The notes under the pieces: model-generated
Seen by the model: the letters and a program-made list of their open reading frames with translations, nothing else
Database searches by the model: none
Told to the model about the DNA's origin: nothing
Program-made: the position numbers and the translations under genes
Shown: piece by piece, positions 6,876-14,476 of the stretch
Layout: each line of letters begins with the position of its first letter
Numbering within the stretch: the first letter of the stretch is position 1
IMG/VR virus record: IMGVR_UViG_3300015371_000146
Location: 1 to 26,388 of that record
Source of the DNA: a virus
Reading direction: 5' to 3' (one strand)
DNA: 26,388 nt

Positions 6876-6986
6876 TCAGCGTGGTGTCAGCGCGAAGTAG
6901 AACGCGATGACAGTTCCTACGGCAACGGCGATGAATACAACTATGAGTATAACGAAGAGCAGACAGCAGGATTTCAGCGAACCCAC
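6876..6986 (-). CDS. Tiny single-pass membrane protein (36 residues)
   Basis: A short frame from GTG at 6986 to TGA at 6876: M-G-S-L-K-S-C-C, then about 24 uninterrupted hydrophobic residues (L-L-F-V-I-L-I-V-V-F-I-A-V-A-V-G...), ending F-A-L-T-P-R. GAAG lies eight bases before the GTG. It overlaps the end of the preceding gene by 13 bases, as is usual in this block, and fills what would otherwise be the only gap between two genes. A small membrane effector or holin-like role is possible but unproven. Confidence 0.55.
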   Translation of the reverse strand: MGSLKSCCLLFVILIVVFIAVAVGTVIAFYFALTPR

Positions 6987-8161
6987 CTATGGATCTTCGT
7001 CTTCACGACGAGTGGCGCGTCAGCTGGACCCTTGATGTGAGCGGGAATCAGCGTCAGTCGTCGCTGCTCTCGGCCAGGTCCGCAGGGCTGCCATCGCATG
7101 TGCTCTCGTACGAGCCAACGATGAGAGTACTTAGCCGTTCCAGGTTCTGCTGGAACGAAGTCGGGATGCGGAACTGGGCGAGGCTTTCGCAGGTTGATGA
7201 CGACCACGTCCGAAGCTCCGGTAATACCCTGTCGTTGAGATCGGCGGCGAAGCTCTCGAGAAGGACGGTCAACCATTCGGCTGGTGATACCTTCCTCGGC
7301 GAGGCAGGTGAAGAGCGCTGCGACAAGCTGGCGGTCCTCCTTGAACGAGTCCCACATTACGCCTTCTCGACACCAGGGCGGCATGTAGTCGAGTTGATCA
7401 GTCATCGGCCAGTCGCTGTGCCCCATCGGCGCCCAGAAGCAGCCGGTCAACTTGCTGATGAGGCGGACGTTCTCATCTTTGCCGAGGCCCTCACGCTTCG
7501 CAGCGATCGCCGCATCACGCGCATTGCCGAACTCTTCACCGGTCTTCTCGATGATGAGCTTCTCAGCGTTCAGCGCCATCTTCGCCGGCGTGAGCTCGCC
7601 GAGCATCTGAGCCATGTTGAGTTCGTCTGGATCGAGGCCGTCTTCAAAGTTGAGCATCCGATAGGAGTGGACGGACAGCGAGGGAATCCGCTTCGACCCG
7701 TTCCAAGGCGGCAGGTTCGACCGGTTCCACATGATCGCCCACACCTCCGTGTTGTGAGCGTGGATCTCCTTCGGCGCGTCGATCGCGGCATACGGCGCGT
7801 TCACGCCGAGCGGCCTATCGATCGCGGTGCCTCCGATCGGTCGCGCGAACACGACCAGGCCAGAGTTCTCTGGCCACACCAAATCTTCAGGCGTGACGTC
7901 GTCGGGCGTGCTCTCCTTCACGTCGCAGAGGAGGTCTACCATCGGCTCTTCTACGTACCACAAGGAGGAGCGTTGGAGCGCGACTCGCTCGGTCTCGGCC
8001 TCGTCCCTGTAGCGGATGCCGCGGTCGAGTTGTTGTTCGTTGAGTGCTCGATTCACGGCGATTTCGGTAGCCCGGCGGAAACCACCGCCAGGCTGCCACT
8101 GCCGAACCAGATAGTTCCGCAACTCCGCGACATCGACTGCTGTTCGCACAACCGGTGCCAT
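6974..8161 (-). CDS. Large hypothetical protein of actinobacterial type
   Basis: 395 residues from the ATG at 8161. The leader carries a variant start element (CTGACACAGACGAGAG). The C-terminal 90 residues have conserved-looking Y-S-H-R-W-L-V-R-E-H, M-R-W-Q-P-C-G-P-G and R-R-L-T-L-I-P-A-H-I-K-G-P, a segment I associate with uncharacterised actinobacterial and phage proteins. The central part is rich in Trp and Pro. There are no Walker, HNH or membrane motifs. It follows the CobT-like gene by 17 bases and is probably co-transcribed with it. Function unknown. Confidence 0.65.
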   Translation of the reverse strand: MAPVVRTAVDVAELRNYLVRQWQPGGGFRRATEIAVNRALNEQQLDRGIRYRDEAETERVALQRSSLWYVEEPMVDLLCDVKESTPDDVTPEDLVWPENSGLVVFARPIGGTAIDRPLGVNAPYAAIDAPKEIHAHNTEVWAIMWNRSNLPPWNGSKRIPSLSVHSYRMLNFEDGLDPDELNMAQMLGELTPAKMALNAEKLIIEKTGEEFGNARDAAIAAKREGLGKDENVRLISKLTGCFWAPMGHSDWPMTDQLDYMPPWCREGVMWDSFKEDRQLVAALFTCLAEEGITSRMVDRPSRELRRRSQRQGITGASDVVVINLRKPRPVPHPDFVPAEPGTAKYSHRWLVREHMRWQPCGPGREQRRLTLIPAHIKGPADAPLVVKTKIHRWVR

Positions 8162-8178
8162 GTTCGCTCTCGTCTGTG

Positions 8179-10113
8179 TCAGGCGGTCATCCCGGCGATG
8201 CGCCGGAGTACCGTGCGTTGTATTGTATCAGTTGTCGTTTCACCCGGGATGCCGGACTCTTCGACGTCGATGATCTCGGCAAGGCCCTGCTTCGCCGCTT
8301 CCTTGCACATGTGAGAGCGGGACGGCGTGATCCAGATCACCTTGGTGCCGGCGCGCTTGAAGTCCTTCAGCCGCTTGATCACGCGGGCTTCCTCACCTGA
8401 GATCACGAAGTGACCGTCACTGACGATCACCAGTAGCTTGGCTGCGCCGTCCGCGGAGCTGAGGTTCAGCACGCCGTCGAGCGCGGCGAGCCCTCGATCC
8501 GCGTTCTCGCTTCCTTCATTCGCCGGCTTCAACGGCACGGTGGGGAGAGGCTTCCCCGGACGAGCGGTGCAGATGACGTGGTCACCGAACGTGAGTCCGG
8601 CGGTCCTCGCTCCAACTCGCTGTCCTGCGTTGGTCCAAATGTAGACCAGCTCTGCGACAGCGTGCGCCGCCCAGCTCATCGAACCGCTGGTATCAGTAGC
8701 GACACCGACCACGATCGGACGGACGCGTGCGTGTGTACGGCGCGTTCCTTCCCACGGTCGAGCCGTGACGATCTGCCCCATCGATCGCTCAGCAGAGCGG
8801 CGAACCGCCTCACGCGACTTCATACGACCGGGCGGGAGGACCGCGGAGGTCTTCACCTTGGTGACGGCTGGGATCGCCAACTGCTGGAGTGCCGCAGCGG
8901 TGTCGGTCACGTGGTGCCTCACGGAGCGTGACGGAGTGGTCTGGCTGATCCGCTTGGAGTCGCGACCACTACCGAAGACCTTGGCGGCCCATTCGCGCGG
9001 GTCGGCCAGGTCGCTGGCGGGAAGGTCCCAGCTGTCATCGATGCCCGCGAGCAGTCGCTCGAGGACTTCCTTGATCAACTCGGTCTCGTCCTCAGACAGC
9101 GGCTCCGAGTCAGACTCGTCCTCGCCGTTGTCCTCAGCACGCTCCTGTGAGCCGGCGACTCCGGCACTCATGTCGTCAGAAGGCTCGTCTTTCTCGCCCT
9201 CGCTCGGCTCGCCACTCGAGCTCTCAGCGGGCTTCGTCGACTTGGTCTCTTCCTTGTCGTCGCCTTCTGCGACTTCGACTTCGACTTCGACTTCCTCTTC
9301 CTCGTCTGAGCCGCCGACAGAGCCTTCGGACTCCTCCTCGTCCTCTTCTTTCTTGGTCTTGCCGTGTCGACCGCAGTCGCCGGTTCCGTCCTCCTCGTCC
9401 TCGTCGTCAGAGCCCACGATCTCGAGCCACTCCCGAGCGATTTCGATCATGCGACCGATATAAACCGTCGTGTCGAGCTCAACAGCTTCCTGAAGAAGAT
9501 CAACGAGGAGGTCGTGATCATCACGTCCCAGCACGGTACTGCACGCATCGTCGAGCCACTCGAGCTCTTTCTTGTCGGCGACACCCGTGATGGCGCGGCC
9601 GTAGATGAGCGCCCAGCAGCGGGCCAGAGCCGCGCGAGTCGTCGGTGGCTCCTCGGTAAGACCCTTCATGGCGAGCGGCAGTGCCGCCCGGAACTTCTCG
9701 CGGTTGTCGGGATCGACTGACATCGCCCGCTGCTCGACCCGGATTTCCTCCAGGAGTGTGATCACGTCGAGCTCGGCTGACGTGCAGGCGCGACGAACCG
9801 CCGCGTCCATCCAGCCGGACCACTTCGAGTGGGCGAGCTCGTGCGTGAGCAGCCCCATGATCCGCATGTGGTCCTTGACCTCAGCGTCGCCGGCTACCCA
9901 GCGGGCGAGATCGACCTCAGCCGCGTCGAAGTGGACGCTGGCGTCGCCGGTCTTGTGGTCGTACCACGCGGGAGCGGGAGGCCTCGGGTTCGAGTCCTTG
10001 GTCTCCGCGTGAACGATGACGTGGCCAGGGCGAAGCGAACTGATCCGAGCTGCGTCCGTCAGCCGCGTGCTGGCCCGAACCCGCTGAGGGTCAGGCGTCT
10101 CTGTCTGGGTCAT
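8179..10113 (-). CDS. CobT-like VWA-domain protein with N-terminal HExxH metallopeptidase-like motif
   Basis: 644 residues from the ATG at 10113. The N-terminal domain has H-E-L-A-H (91-95) followed some 35 residues later by L-E-E-I-R-V-E, a zinc metallopeptidase-like arrangement seen in VWA partners of MoxR ATPases. Residues about 236-345 are a very acidic low-complexity spacer. The C-terminal VWA domain has the MIDAS motif D-T-S-G-S (474-478) and I-V-S-D-G-H (about 563-568). This architecture resembles CobT and DUF2201/VWA proteins. It pairs with the AAA ATPase at 10851. M-T-Q-T-E-T at the N-terminus is the coding start element, and TATAAT ends six bases before the ATG. Confidence 0.8.
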   Translation of the reverse strand: MTQTETPDPQRVRASTRLTDAARISSLRPGHVIVHAETKDSNPRPPAPAWYDHKTGDASVHFDAAEVDLARWVAGDAEVKDHMRIMGLLTHELAHSKWSGWMDAAVRRACTSAELDVITLLEEIRVEQRAMSVDPDNREKFRAALPLAMKGLTEEPPTTRAALARCWALIYGRAITGVADKKELEWLDDACSTVLGRDDHDLLVDLLQEAVELDTTVYIGRMIEIAREWLEIVGSDDEDEEDGTGDCGRHGKTKKEEDEEESEGSVGGSDEEEEVEVEVEVAEGDDKEETKSTKPAESSSGEPSEGEKDEPSDDMSAGVAGSQERAEDNGEDESDSEPLSEDETELIKEVLERLLAGIDDSWDLPASDLADPREWAAKVFGSGRDSKRISQTTPSRSVRHHVTDTAAALQQLAIPAVTKVKTSAVLPPGRMKSREAVRRSAERSMGQIVTARPWEGTRRTHARVRPIVVGVATDTSGSMSWAAHAVAELVYIWTNAGQRVGARTAGLTFGDHVICTARPGKPLPTVPLKPANEGSENADRGLAALDGVLNLSSADGAAKLLVIVSDGHFVISGEEARVIKRLKDFKRAGTKVIWITPSRSHMCKEAAKQGLAEIIDVEESGIPGETTTDTIQRTVLRRIAGMTA

Positions 10114-10148
10114 GTTGAGATTATACACCCTCGTGTATGAAAGAGCCA
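10114..10148 (-). promoter_or_regulatory. Leaderless promoter of the CobT-like gene with ATACAC/GTGTAT dyad
   Basis: TGGCTC at 10148-10143, a 17-bp spacer, TATAAT at 10125-10120, six bases, then ATG at 10113. The perfect dyad ATACAC-CCTC-GTGTAT occupies the spacer and runs into the -10. The -35 lies within the 3' arm of the terminator at 10145-10169. Confidence 0.75.
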
Positions 10149-10169
10149 GCGACTTCTTCAGCCGCTGGC
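10145..10169 (-). terminator. Terminator overlapping the next promoter
   Basis: GCCAGCG and CGCTGGC (7 bp) flank an 11-base loop; on the minus strand TCTTTC follows. It lies about 30 bases after the stop at 10201. Its distal arm contains the -35 hexamer of the following promoter, so termination and re-initiation signals share bases. Confidence 0.6.
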
Positions 10170-10200
10170 CCCTCAGGAGTTACGATTTCGTTACTGAGTC

Positions 10201-10836
10201 TCAGTAGGGCTCGTCACCCCAGTCCTTGTCGTCGTCCACCGCCTCCTCAGCCTCAGTCACCAGACTGGCGATCGCGGCGGTGACGCCACTGGTACCCGAG
10301 GTCCACGCCGGAGTGGGAGGAGCCGGCGAAATAACCGTCGGCGGCGCGATCAGCGCGATGGCGCGGTCGACGCCAGCATCACTCAGCGGCACGTTGACGG
10401 GCCGGTCGACGAAGTTCACGTCGGACTCACCATAGATTGACTTGAAATGACCGTGAGCGCGGTAGCGAACACCGGGGATCTCGCCGGCGGCAACCTGAAC
10501 GAGGTCGCTCGGCTCGAGCTGGGCGAGCACGGGAGAGCCCATCAACACGTTGCGGTCGCTGACCTTGAACATGGTGACCGCGTAGTCACGAGCTTCCTCG
10601 TTGGTCTTCATCGTGCGAAGACGGCGCCAGACGGTGCGCGACTTGCCGGGGTCTCGCTGGTAGAAGTACACGCACTTGTCGACCACGAGCACTCGGGTGT
10701 AGGTGTTGATGTTGGTGCGAGAGACGTTGAGGTTGACGTACTCGAAGTAGAAGGCGTACTGGTCGATCCCGCGAGGCGAGAAGATGACATGAGAGTTGGT
10801 GCGGAGCTGGCGAGCGGTTGCGGAACGAGCGGCCAT
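10201..10836 (-). CDS. Hypothetical protein between the AAA ATPase and its VWA partner
   Basis: 211 residues. The ATG at 10836 lies inside the start element (CAGACACAGACATGG), so the element itself provides the start codon and only a weak GAAAG serves as Shine-Dalgarno. Residues about 25-70 are beta-rich with alternating Tyr/Val (Y-F-E-Y-V-N-L-N-V, V-L-V-V-D-K-C-V-Y-F-Y). The C-terminus is Pro/Ala-rich, then acidic. Its position between two partner genes suggests a substrate adaptor or regulator of that complex, which is inference only. Confidence 0.6.
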   Translation of the reverse strand: MAARSATARQLRTNSHVIFSPRGIDQYAFYFEYVNLNVSRTNINTYTRVLVVDKCVYFYQRDPGKSRTVWRRLRTMKTNEEARDYAVTMFKVSDRNVLMGSPVLAQLEPSDLVQVAAGEIPGVRYRAHGHFKSIYGESDVNFVDRPVNVPLSDAGVDRAIALIAPPTVISPAPPTPAWTSGTSGVTAAIASLVTEAEEAVDDDKDWGDEPY

Positions 10837-10850
10837 GTCTGTGTCTGCTT

Positions 10851-11852
10851 TCAGCGGTAGAGGCTTAGGGGAGAGGGCTTCCTGCCCATGACGGTCTCGA
10901 TCACGCTTACCGCGACTTCGCGATTCTCAGGGCGAATCTGACCGAGGAAGTTCTGCAGCGCGAAGTCTTCACCGAACGCACCAGCGAGGTCGCGGTAGTC
11001 GAGCAGCTCTCGCAGCTGCGGGCTGCCGGTCATCTCTGCGGTCTCGACCTTGCGAGCGAGGTTGCGCGCGATCTGGATGATCTTGGCGGGGACGCCCAGG
11101 TCCTTGGCGAGCGTCCAGTCGGTCTGGACTTCGATCTGGATGGGAAAGCGCGAGAGGAGCGCGTCTGAGAGAACAGCACCAGGAACGTTCGGGTTGAACG
11201 CGCCCATCACAATGAAGCCGGGCTGTACCTTGACCGCGCCACGCTTCGGGTTCTGCGTCACGACGATCTCGCCGCGACCGTCCATGGCGCCGTACACGAC
11301 CGCGAGCGATCGCGGGTCGATCAACGCGATTTCGTCGATGAACAGCGGCAGGCCGTTCTCCGCGGCGACGACCAGCGGCCCATCGACCCAGGAGTAAGTG
11401 CCGTCCGGGTTGGCGACCCAGCTACCGACGAAGTCAGCGGTCTCGGTCTCGATCGTGCCCTGGACGGTCACGACCGTGGGAAACGCAGCCTCGATCAACG
11501 CGGTCTTGCCGGTGCCAGGAGGGCCGTACAGGAGGCAAGGCTTCGACAGTCGTGCGCTCGCACGTAGGAACGTAACGTCGTGGATGACCTCGGCACCAAC
11601 CGGCATCCTGCGCGGCACGTACGCCACACCGTTCGGACGGAAGTACTCGGCGGCGACTTCGATGTCGATGAACGCCGCGGACTTGACCACGGGCGCCGTC
11701 GACGCAGGCGAAGCCGAAGACGCGGACGTCGTGATCGTCGTGAGGTCGACCTGGTTCGCGAGGAGGGGTGCGACTCGGTCCAGCGCGGCCTTGAGCAGGT
11801 CGGCGCCGGTAGTCGTCACCTCCCCCGAAACAGGAAGCTCTAGCTTAGGCAC
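10851..11852 (-). CDS. CobS/MoxR-like AAA+ ATPase
   Basis: 333 residues, GTG start. Walker A G-P-P-G-T-G-K-T at 110-117, Walker B L-F-I-D-E-I at 170-175, a sensor-like G-A-F-N-P-N near 217-222 and a candidate arginine finger L-L-S-R-F at 232-236 mark a MoxR/CobS-type AAA+ ATPase. Such proteins work with VWA-domain partners to remodel targets or insert metals; the VWA partner follows two genes downstream. AGGA lies eight bases before the GTG. A seven-codon frame (11868-11845) beginning with ATG inside the start element overlaps the GTG in another frame. Confidence 0.85.
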   Translation of the reverse strand: MPKLELPVSGEVTTTGADLLKAALDRVAPLLANQVDLTTITTSASSASPASTAPVVKSAAFIDIEVAAEYFRPNGVAYVPRRMPVGAEVIHDVTFLRASARLSKPCLLYGPPGTGKTALIEAAFPTVVTVQGTIETETADFVGSWVANPDGTYSWVDGPLVVAAENGLPLFIDEIALIDPRSLAVVYGAMDGRGEIVVTQNPKRGAVKVQPGFIVMGAFNPNVPGAVLSDALLSRFPIQIEVQTDWTLAKDLGVPAKIIQIARNLARKVETAEMTGSPQLRELLDYRDLAGAFGEDFALQNFLGQIRPENREVAVSVIETVMGRKPSPLSLYR

Positions 11853-11868
11853 GGGTAAGGTCCTTCAT
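11845..11868 (-). CDS. Possible seven-codon leader peptide overlapping the AAA ATPase start
   Basis: ATG at 11868, within CAGACATGAAGG, opens M-K-D-L-T-R-A and stops at TAA 11845, spanning the GTG of the ATPase in a different frame. Its own Shine-Dalgarno is absent, but it lies near the expected mRNA 5' end. It could couple translation or be chance. Confidence 0.25.
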   Translation of the reverse strand: MKDLTRA

Positions 11869-11878
11869 GTCTGTGTCT

Positions 11879-11946
11879 GTCGTTGTGCGAAGTCATTATA
11901 CACAACGATGAACACGAAAGCCATACTTTCCTGTAAGATTTCTCAG
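11879..11946 (-). promoter_or_regulatory. Promoter of the AAA ATPase gene with upstream GAGAAAT element
   Basis: TGGCTT (11923-11918), 17-bp spacer, TATAAT (11900-11895), then a leader of about 25 bases containing CAGACACAGACATG. The upstream element CTGAGAAATCT (11946-11936) lies 12 bases before the -35, in noncoding sequence. TCGTTGTG (11880-11887) and CACAACGA (11901-11908) form an 8-bp dyad around the -10. Confidence 0.75.
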
Positions 11947-11998
11947 AACTTCTGTTCGTCGGCAAAGAACCAGGTCAAAGCCTGTGCGGAACACACTA

Positions 11999-12034
11999 CC
12001 GCCCCTGGCCGAGGAGAAGATCGACCAGGGGCGG
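11999..12034 (-). terminator. Terminator after the HTH protein
   Basis: CCGCCCCTGG and its exact complement (10 bp) flank a 16-base loop, starting about 24 bases after the stop at 12058 on the minus strand. Weak T content follows. It separates the recombination/nucleotide operon from the AAA ATPase promoter. Confidence 0.65.
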
Positions 12035-12057
12035 CAGCCGCGCGGGCAGGCGCGATC

Positions 12058-12339
12058 TCAGCTCTCGTCGCCCTCCCGACGCCGCGGCCGCCCGGCTCGA
12101 GGTCGGTAGCCGTCGGTCCGGACCAGCGACGCGTTGATCCAGCTGATCGACATCCCAGTCTTGTTGGCGATGTCTGCGTACGGAACTCGCTCATCTCGAG
12201 CCGCGGCGACGAGCAGGTCCCGACGAACCTTCAGCTCGGTGAGCTGCTCCTGCGCTGCCGCGAGGTCAACCGCCGTCGCCTCAAGGTCGCGGAGCACGAT
12301 CTGCTGCTTCTCGGGATCTATCGCCTCAGCCATAAGCAT
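12058..12339 (-). CDS. Small coiled-coil plus HTH DNA-binding-like protein
   Basis: 93 residues from the ATG at 12339, chosen because GGAGG lies five bases upstream; GTG at 12345 and ATG at 12333 are alternatives. Residues about 15-45 form a heptad-like helix (L-E-A-T-A-V-D-L-A-A-A-Q-E-Q-L). Residues 50-70 look like a helix-turn-helix (P-Y-A-D-I-A-N-K-T-G-M-S-I-S-W-I-N). The tail is Arg-rich. A DNA-binding regulator is likely. It is the last gene before a terminator. Confidence 0.6.
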   Translation of the reverse strand: MLMAEAIDPEKQQIVLRDLEATAVDLAAAQEQLTELKVRRDLLVAAARDERVPYADIANKTGMSISWINASLVRTDGYRPRAGRPRRREGDES

Positions 12340-12351
12340 GTTCACCTCCCC

Positions 12352-12759
12352 TCAGTCAGGCTCGTCGAGAGCTTCGCCTGTGACAGGATCCTTGGTACTT
12401 CTTCCGTCATACCCCGCTGCCTGCCGTTCGGCGTTGACTGTTGCTTTCCCGAAGTACCTACTATACACCTCGTTACCATCTGCATCCGCTACAAGCATGA
12501 GGTTGACGAAGAAGTGGAGCATGTCCACTCCCTCCTTCACGTACTTATCGCGGTCGTAGAAGATACCGGGCTCGTCAGAAGTCCATGACTTCCAATTGAT
12601 ATGCGCCAACATCTCAATGAGCTCAGCCATGGAGGCGAGTGCCATGGTCACGACGAAGGCGCGCTTGTCCTCACCCTTCAGCTCCCACGGCGTGATCCCG
12701 AAGGACTCAACCTGCAGCTGGCGTTGTCGGGCAAAGATATCGTCTAGATCAGCCGGCAC
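12352..12759 (-). CDS. All-alpha NTP pyrophosphatase (dUTPase-2/MazG-like)
   Basis: 135 residues from the GTG at 12759, one base after the upstream stop; longer versions overlap the Pro-rich tail of the previous gene and are unlikely. The paired acidic motifs of the all-alpha NTP-PPase superfamily are present: E46-L-I-E49 and, about 27 residues later, E76-G-V-D79. The intervening W-K-S-W and following H-F-F-V-N-L also match dimeric dUTPase/MazG-like proteins. It would hydrolyse dNTPs such as dUTP to monophosphates, fitting the replication and recombination module. Substrate is not certain. Confidence 0.75.
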   Translation of the reverse strand: MPADLDDIFARQRQLQVESFGITPWELKGEDKRAFVVTMALASMAELIEMLAHINWKSWTSDEPGIFYDRDKYVKEGVDMLHFFVNLMLVADADGNEVYSRYFGKATVNAERQAAGYDGRSTKDPVTGEALDEPD

Positions 12760-12760
12760 C

Positions 12761-13339
12761 TCAGAAAGGATTCCCGGGAGTCTGCGGCGGGGCACTAGCC
12801 TGCGGCGGTGCAGGCTGCGGCGGTTGGTCAATCGGCAGGGGCGGCTGCACGCCACCATCCAACGGAATGTCTGGAGCAGGTCCAGCCTGCTGCGGGATGA
12901 CCGGAGCCGGGATCGTCGGCGCGCTGGGAATGCCTACTGGCCCTGTCCCAGGAATGATGTCGATGTCGCTCTGCGGCGCCCCGTTGAAATCACGATGCGT
13001 GACCTTACCCGTGCACGACCGACCGATCAGTCGGCCAGCGATCTGCTCGAGCGACGGGTTGGCACTTCTCAACCACGTCTCGTCGATGCCCAGTGTCTTG
13101 AGTCGTCGCACTGTCATCGACATGGCGCGCGGATTGTCGAACGCGAACACGAGATTGAGGTACCCGACCTTGTTGTTGTCAGGACCGCCCTCGGCCTTCA
13201 TGCTCATCTTGATCATCTGGTTGCCGGTCGATGCGGTCGCCGGCTTGGCCTCGACAATCTTGAAGTTGTGGGTACCGATGCTGATAGGTCGGCTTCCCTC
13301 TTCAGCCTTCTTCAGCTCCTCGTCCCAGTTGATGCTCAT
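12761..13339 (-). CDS. DUF669-like single-stranded DNA-binding protein
   Basis: 192 residues; ATG with GGAGG six bases upstream. The N-terminal 110 residues (I-N-W-D-E-E-L-K-K-A then I-G-T-H-N-F-K-I-V-E-A, G-N-Q-M-I-K-M, Y-L-N-L) follow the layout of DUF669/phage ssDNA-binding OB-fold proteins. The C-terminal 60 residues are a Pro/Gln/Ala-rich disordered tail ending P-G-N-P-F, reminiscent of SSB tails without the acidic residues. It overlaps the Sak4-like gene by 38 bases, and this gene order (ATPase, then ssDNA-binding protein) is common in phage recombination cassettes. Confidence 0.65.
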   Translation of the reverse strand: MSINWDEELKKAEEGSRPISIGTHNFKIVEAKPATASTGNQMIKMSMKAEGGPDNNKVGYLNLVFAFDNPRAMSMTVRRLKTLGIDETWLRSANPSLEQIAGRLIGRSCTGKVTHRDFNGAPQSDIDIIPGTGPVGIPSAPTIPAPVIPQQAGPAPDIPLDGGVQPPLPIDQPPQPAPPQASAPPQTPGNPF

Positions 13340-14105
13340 CGTGTTCCTCCGTCCCTGAGTCTGTGGCGTGTGAGAAGACCATGCTGATCAACCCTTCCAC
13401 GTCGTGCCCTGGCTCACCGGGCTGCCTTGGTGTGATGTTCACGACGATGGGGATCTTTCCATCGACGCGTTCGCCCGCTTCAAACTGGGCGGTCCGACGC
13501 GTGAGGAGCTTCCTCGTCTCGATCGTCTCGCCCGTAAGCTCGTTCACTTCCTGCTCGACCCAGAGATATCCAACCACGTCGAGCAGATACGGGAGCACCG
13601 TCTGCAGCTGACCTTGCAGCCACGGCTTCCACATCCCGTCAATCTGTCGAGTCATCGCCGTCATCACGACGCACTCCATCGGATGCGTCGGATGCTGGGT
13701 CAGGTCTCGAATGTCGCGCACCAAGCCGCCGACGACCCGGAACGTCGCGCCCCACTGCTGCATGGTCGGCTGCATACGTCCCGACGACGTCTCGATGTAG
13801 CGCTGCTGAAGCTCCGAGATGGAGTCAATCACCAACGACTTGAAGCAGTGCTGACCGCTGGCCAACCACTGGTACACCCGCTCGACCACCGCCCAGTCCC
13901 GCGTGGGTACGACACACGTGTCCCATGACGGGTCCCAGTCGGGAGGAGACTCTGCCGCCGGGTTCCACAGCTTCGGCCTGATCGCCAGGAACCGACTCGC
14001 GGACTCCACGTCGAGGTAGAGCCGCGGCGCTGGGCAAGTCACACTGAATGCCGACTTTCCCGCTTTACTGGCACCATGAACTAGCAGGGTGAGTGCCCGC
14101 TGCAT
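13302..14105 (-). CDS. Sak4-like RecA-fold ATPase (phage recombination)
   Basis: 267 residues. Walker A G-A-S-K-A-G-K-S at 11-18, an early acidic residue in L-Y-L-D-V-E, Walker B-like S-L-V-I-D-S at 90-95 and a RecA-core length match the phage NTP-binding AAA_24/Sak4 family, which anneals or exchanges single strands during phage recombination. The first residues and Q-Q-W near 117 are also typical. It sits between a Cas4/RecB-like nuclease and an ssDNA-binding-like protein, supporting a recombination module. AGGAG within the start element (CTCAGACAGGAG) lies four bases before the ATG. Confidence 0.8.
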   Translation of the reverse strand: MQRALTLLVHGASKAGKSAFSVTCPAPRLYLDVESASRFLAIRPKLWNPAAESPPDWDPSWDTCVVPTRDWAVVERVYQWLASGQHCFKSLVIDSISELQQRYIETSSGRMQPTMQQWGATFRVVGGLVRDIRDLTQHPTHPMECVVMTAMTRQIDGMWKPWLQGQLQTVLPYLLDVVGYLWVEQEVNELTGETIETRKLLTRRTAQFEAGERVDGKIPIVVNITPRQPGEPGHDVEGLISMVFSHATDSGTEEHDEHQLGRGAEEG

Positions 14106-14182
14106 TGGTCTCCTGTCTGAGTCGGTGCGTATACACTATCAGACAGGAACGATGGCTGCCATCGCAATGCAGCGATATGCAG
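14106..14182 (-). promoter_or_regulatory. Leader/promoter region of the Sak4-like gene with SD-sequestering dyad
   Basis: Minus strand: TCCTGTCTG (14119-14111 on the plus reading) and CAGACAGGA (14140-14148 plus) are perfect 9-bp complements 20 bases apart. A TATACG box (14133-14128) lies between the arms, so a transcript begun there would carry only the arm containing the Shine-Dalgarno sequence, whereas a read-through transcript could fold it away. The -35 is poor (GCCATC at 17 bp). Small hairpins precede it. Confidence 0.5.
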
Positions 14183-14476
14183 TCAGACGAGCCAGTCCTT
14201 CGCCGTTTGGATCACTATTTCATAGTGAGGATCATGGCGAAGGTACTTGTCTAAACATTCTCGGCAAATGTGCTTGACTACGCCAATCTCAGCTTCAAGA
14301 GTCAACAAGTTGAAGAACACACCACGAGCATTGAAACCATGTTCGCCCTGAAGCTGACGAACACATCTGAACCCTCGACAAGATTCAGGCAGACGAGCTT
14401 GAAATACGCCTTGAATCTGTGGGGGATCACGATAGATTTCTACGGGAAGCAGCCCCCACCATCCGTCAGGAATCAT
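14183..14476 (-). CDS. Small Cys-containing protein
   Basis: 97 residues; the ATG overlaps the nuclease stop (ATGA) and a purine-rich GGGGGAAGA precedes it. Cys residues at C33 and C38 (C-R-G-F-R-C) and H-I-C-R-E-C near 69-74 suggest a four-Cys zinc site. The local base composition is noticeably lower in GC than neighbouring genes. It lies between the nuclease and the Sak4-like ATPase. Function unknown. Confidence 0.6.
   Translation of the reverse strand: MIPDGWWGLLPVEIYRDPPQIQGVFQARLPESCRGFRCVRQLQGEHGFNARGVFFNLLTLEAEIGVVKHICRECLDKYLRHDPHYEIVIQTAKDWLV

Noticed and set aside
6989-8314. Long plus-strand open frame of 441 codons
   Set aside because: It mirrors the minus-strand gene at 6974-8161, which has the better start context, start element and conserved-looking motifs; long antisense frames are common at this GC.
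9147-9463. Ser-rich plus-strand frames opposite the acidic spacer of the CobT-like protein
   Set aside because: The Ser runs are the complement of Asp/Glu codon runs; this is an artefact of low complexity.
11398-12588. 396-codon plus-strand open frame
   Set aside because: It runs across a promoter, a terminator and three supported minus-strand genes, with a low-complexity product.
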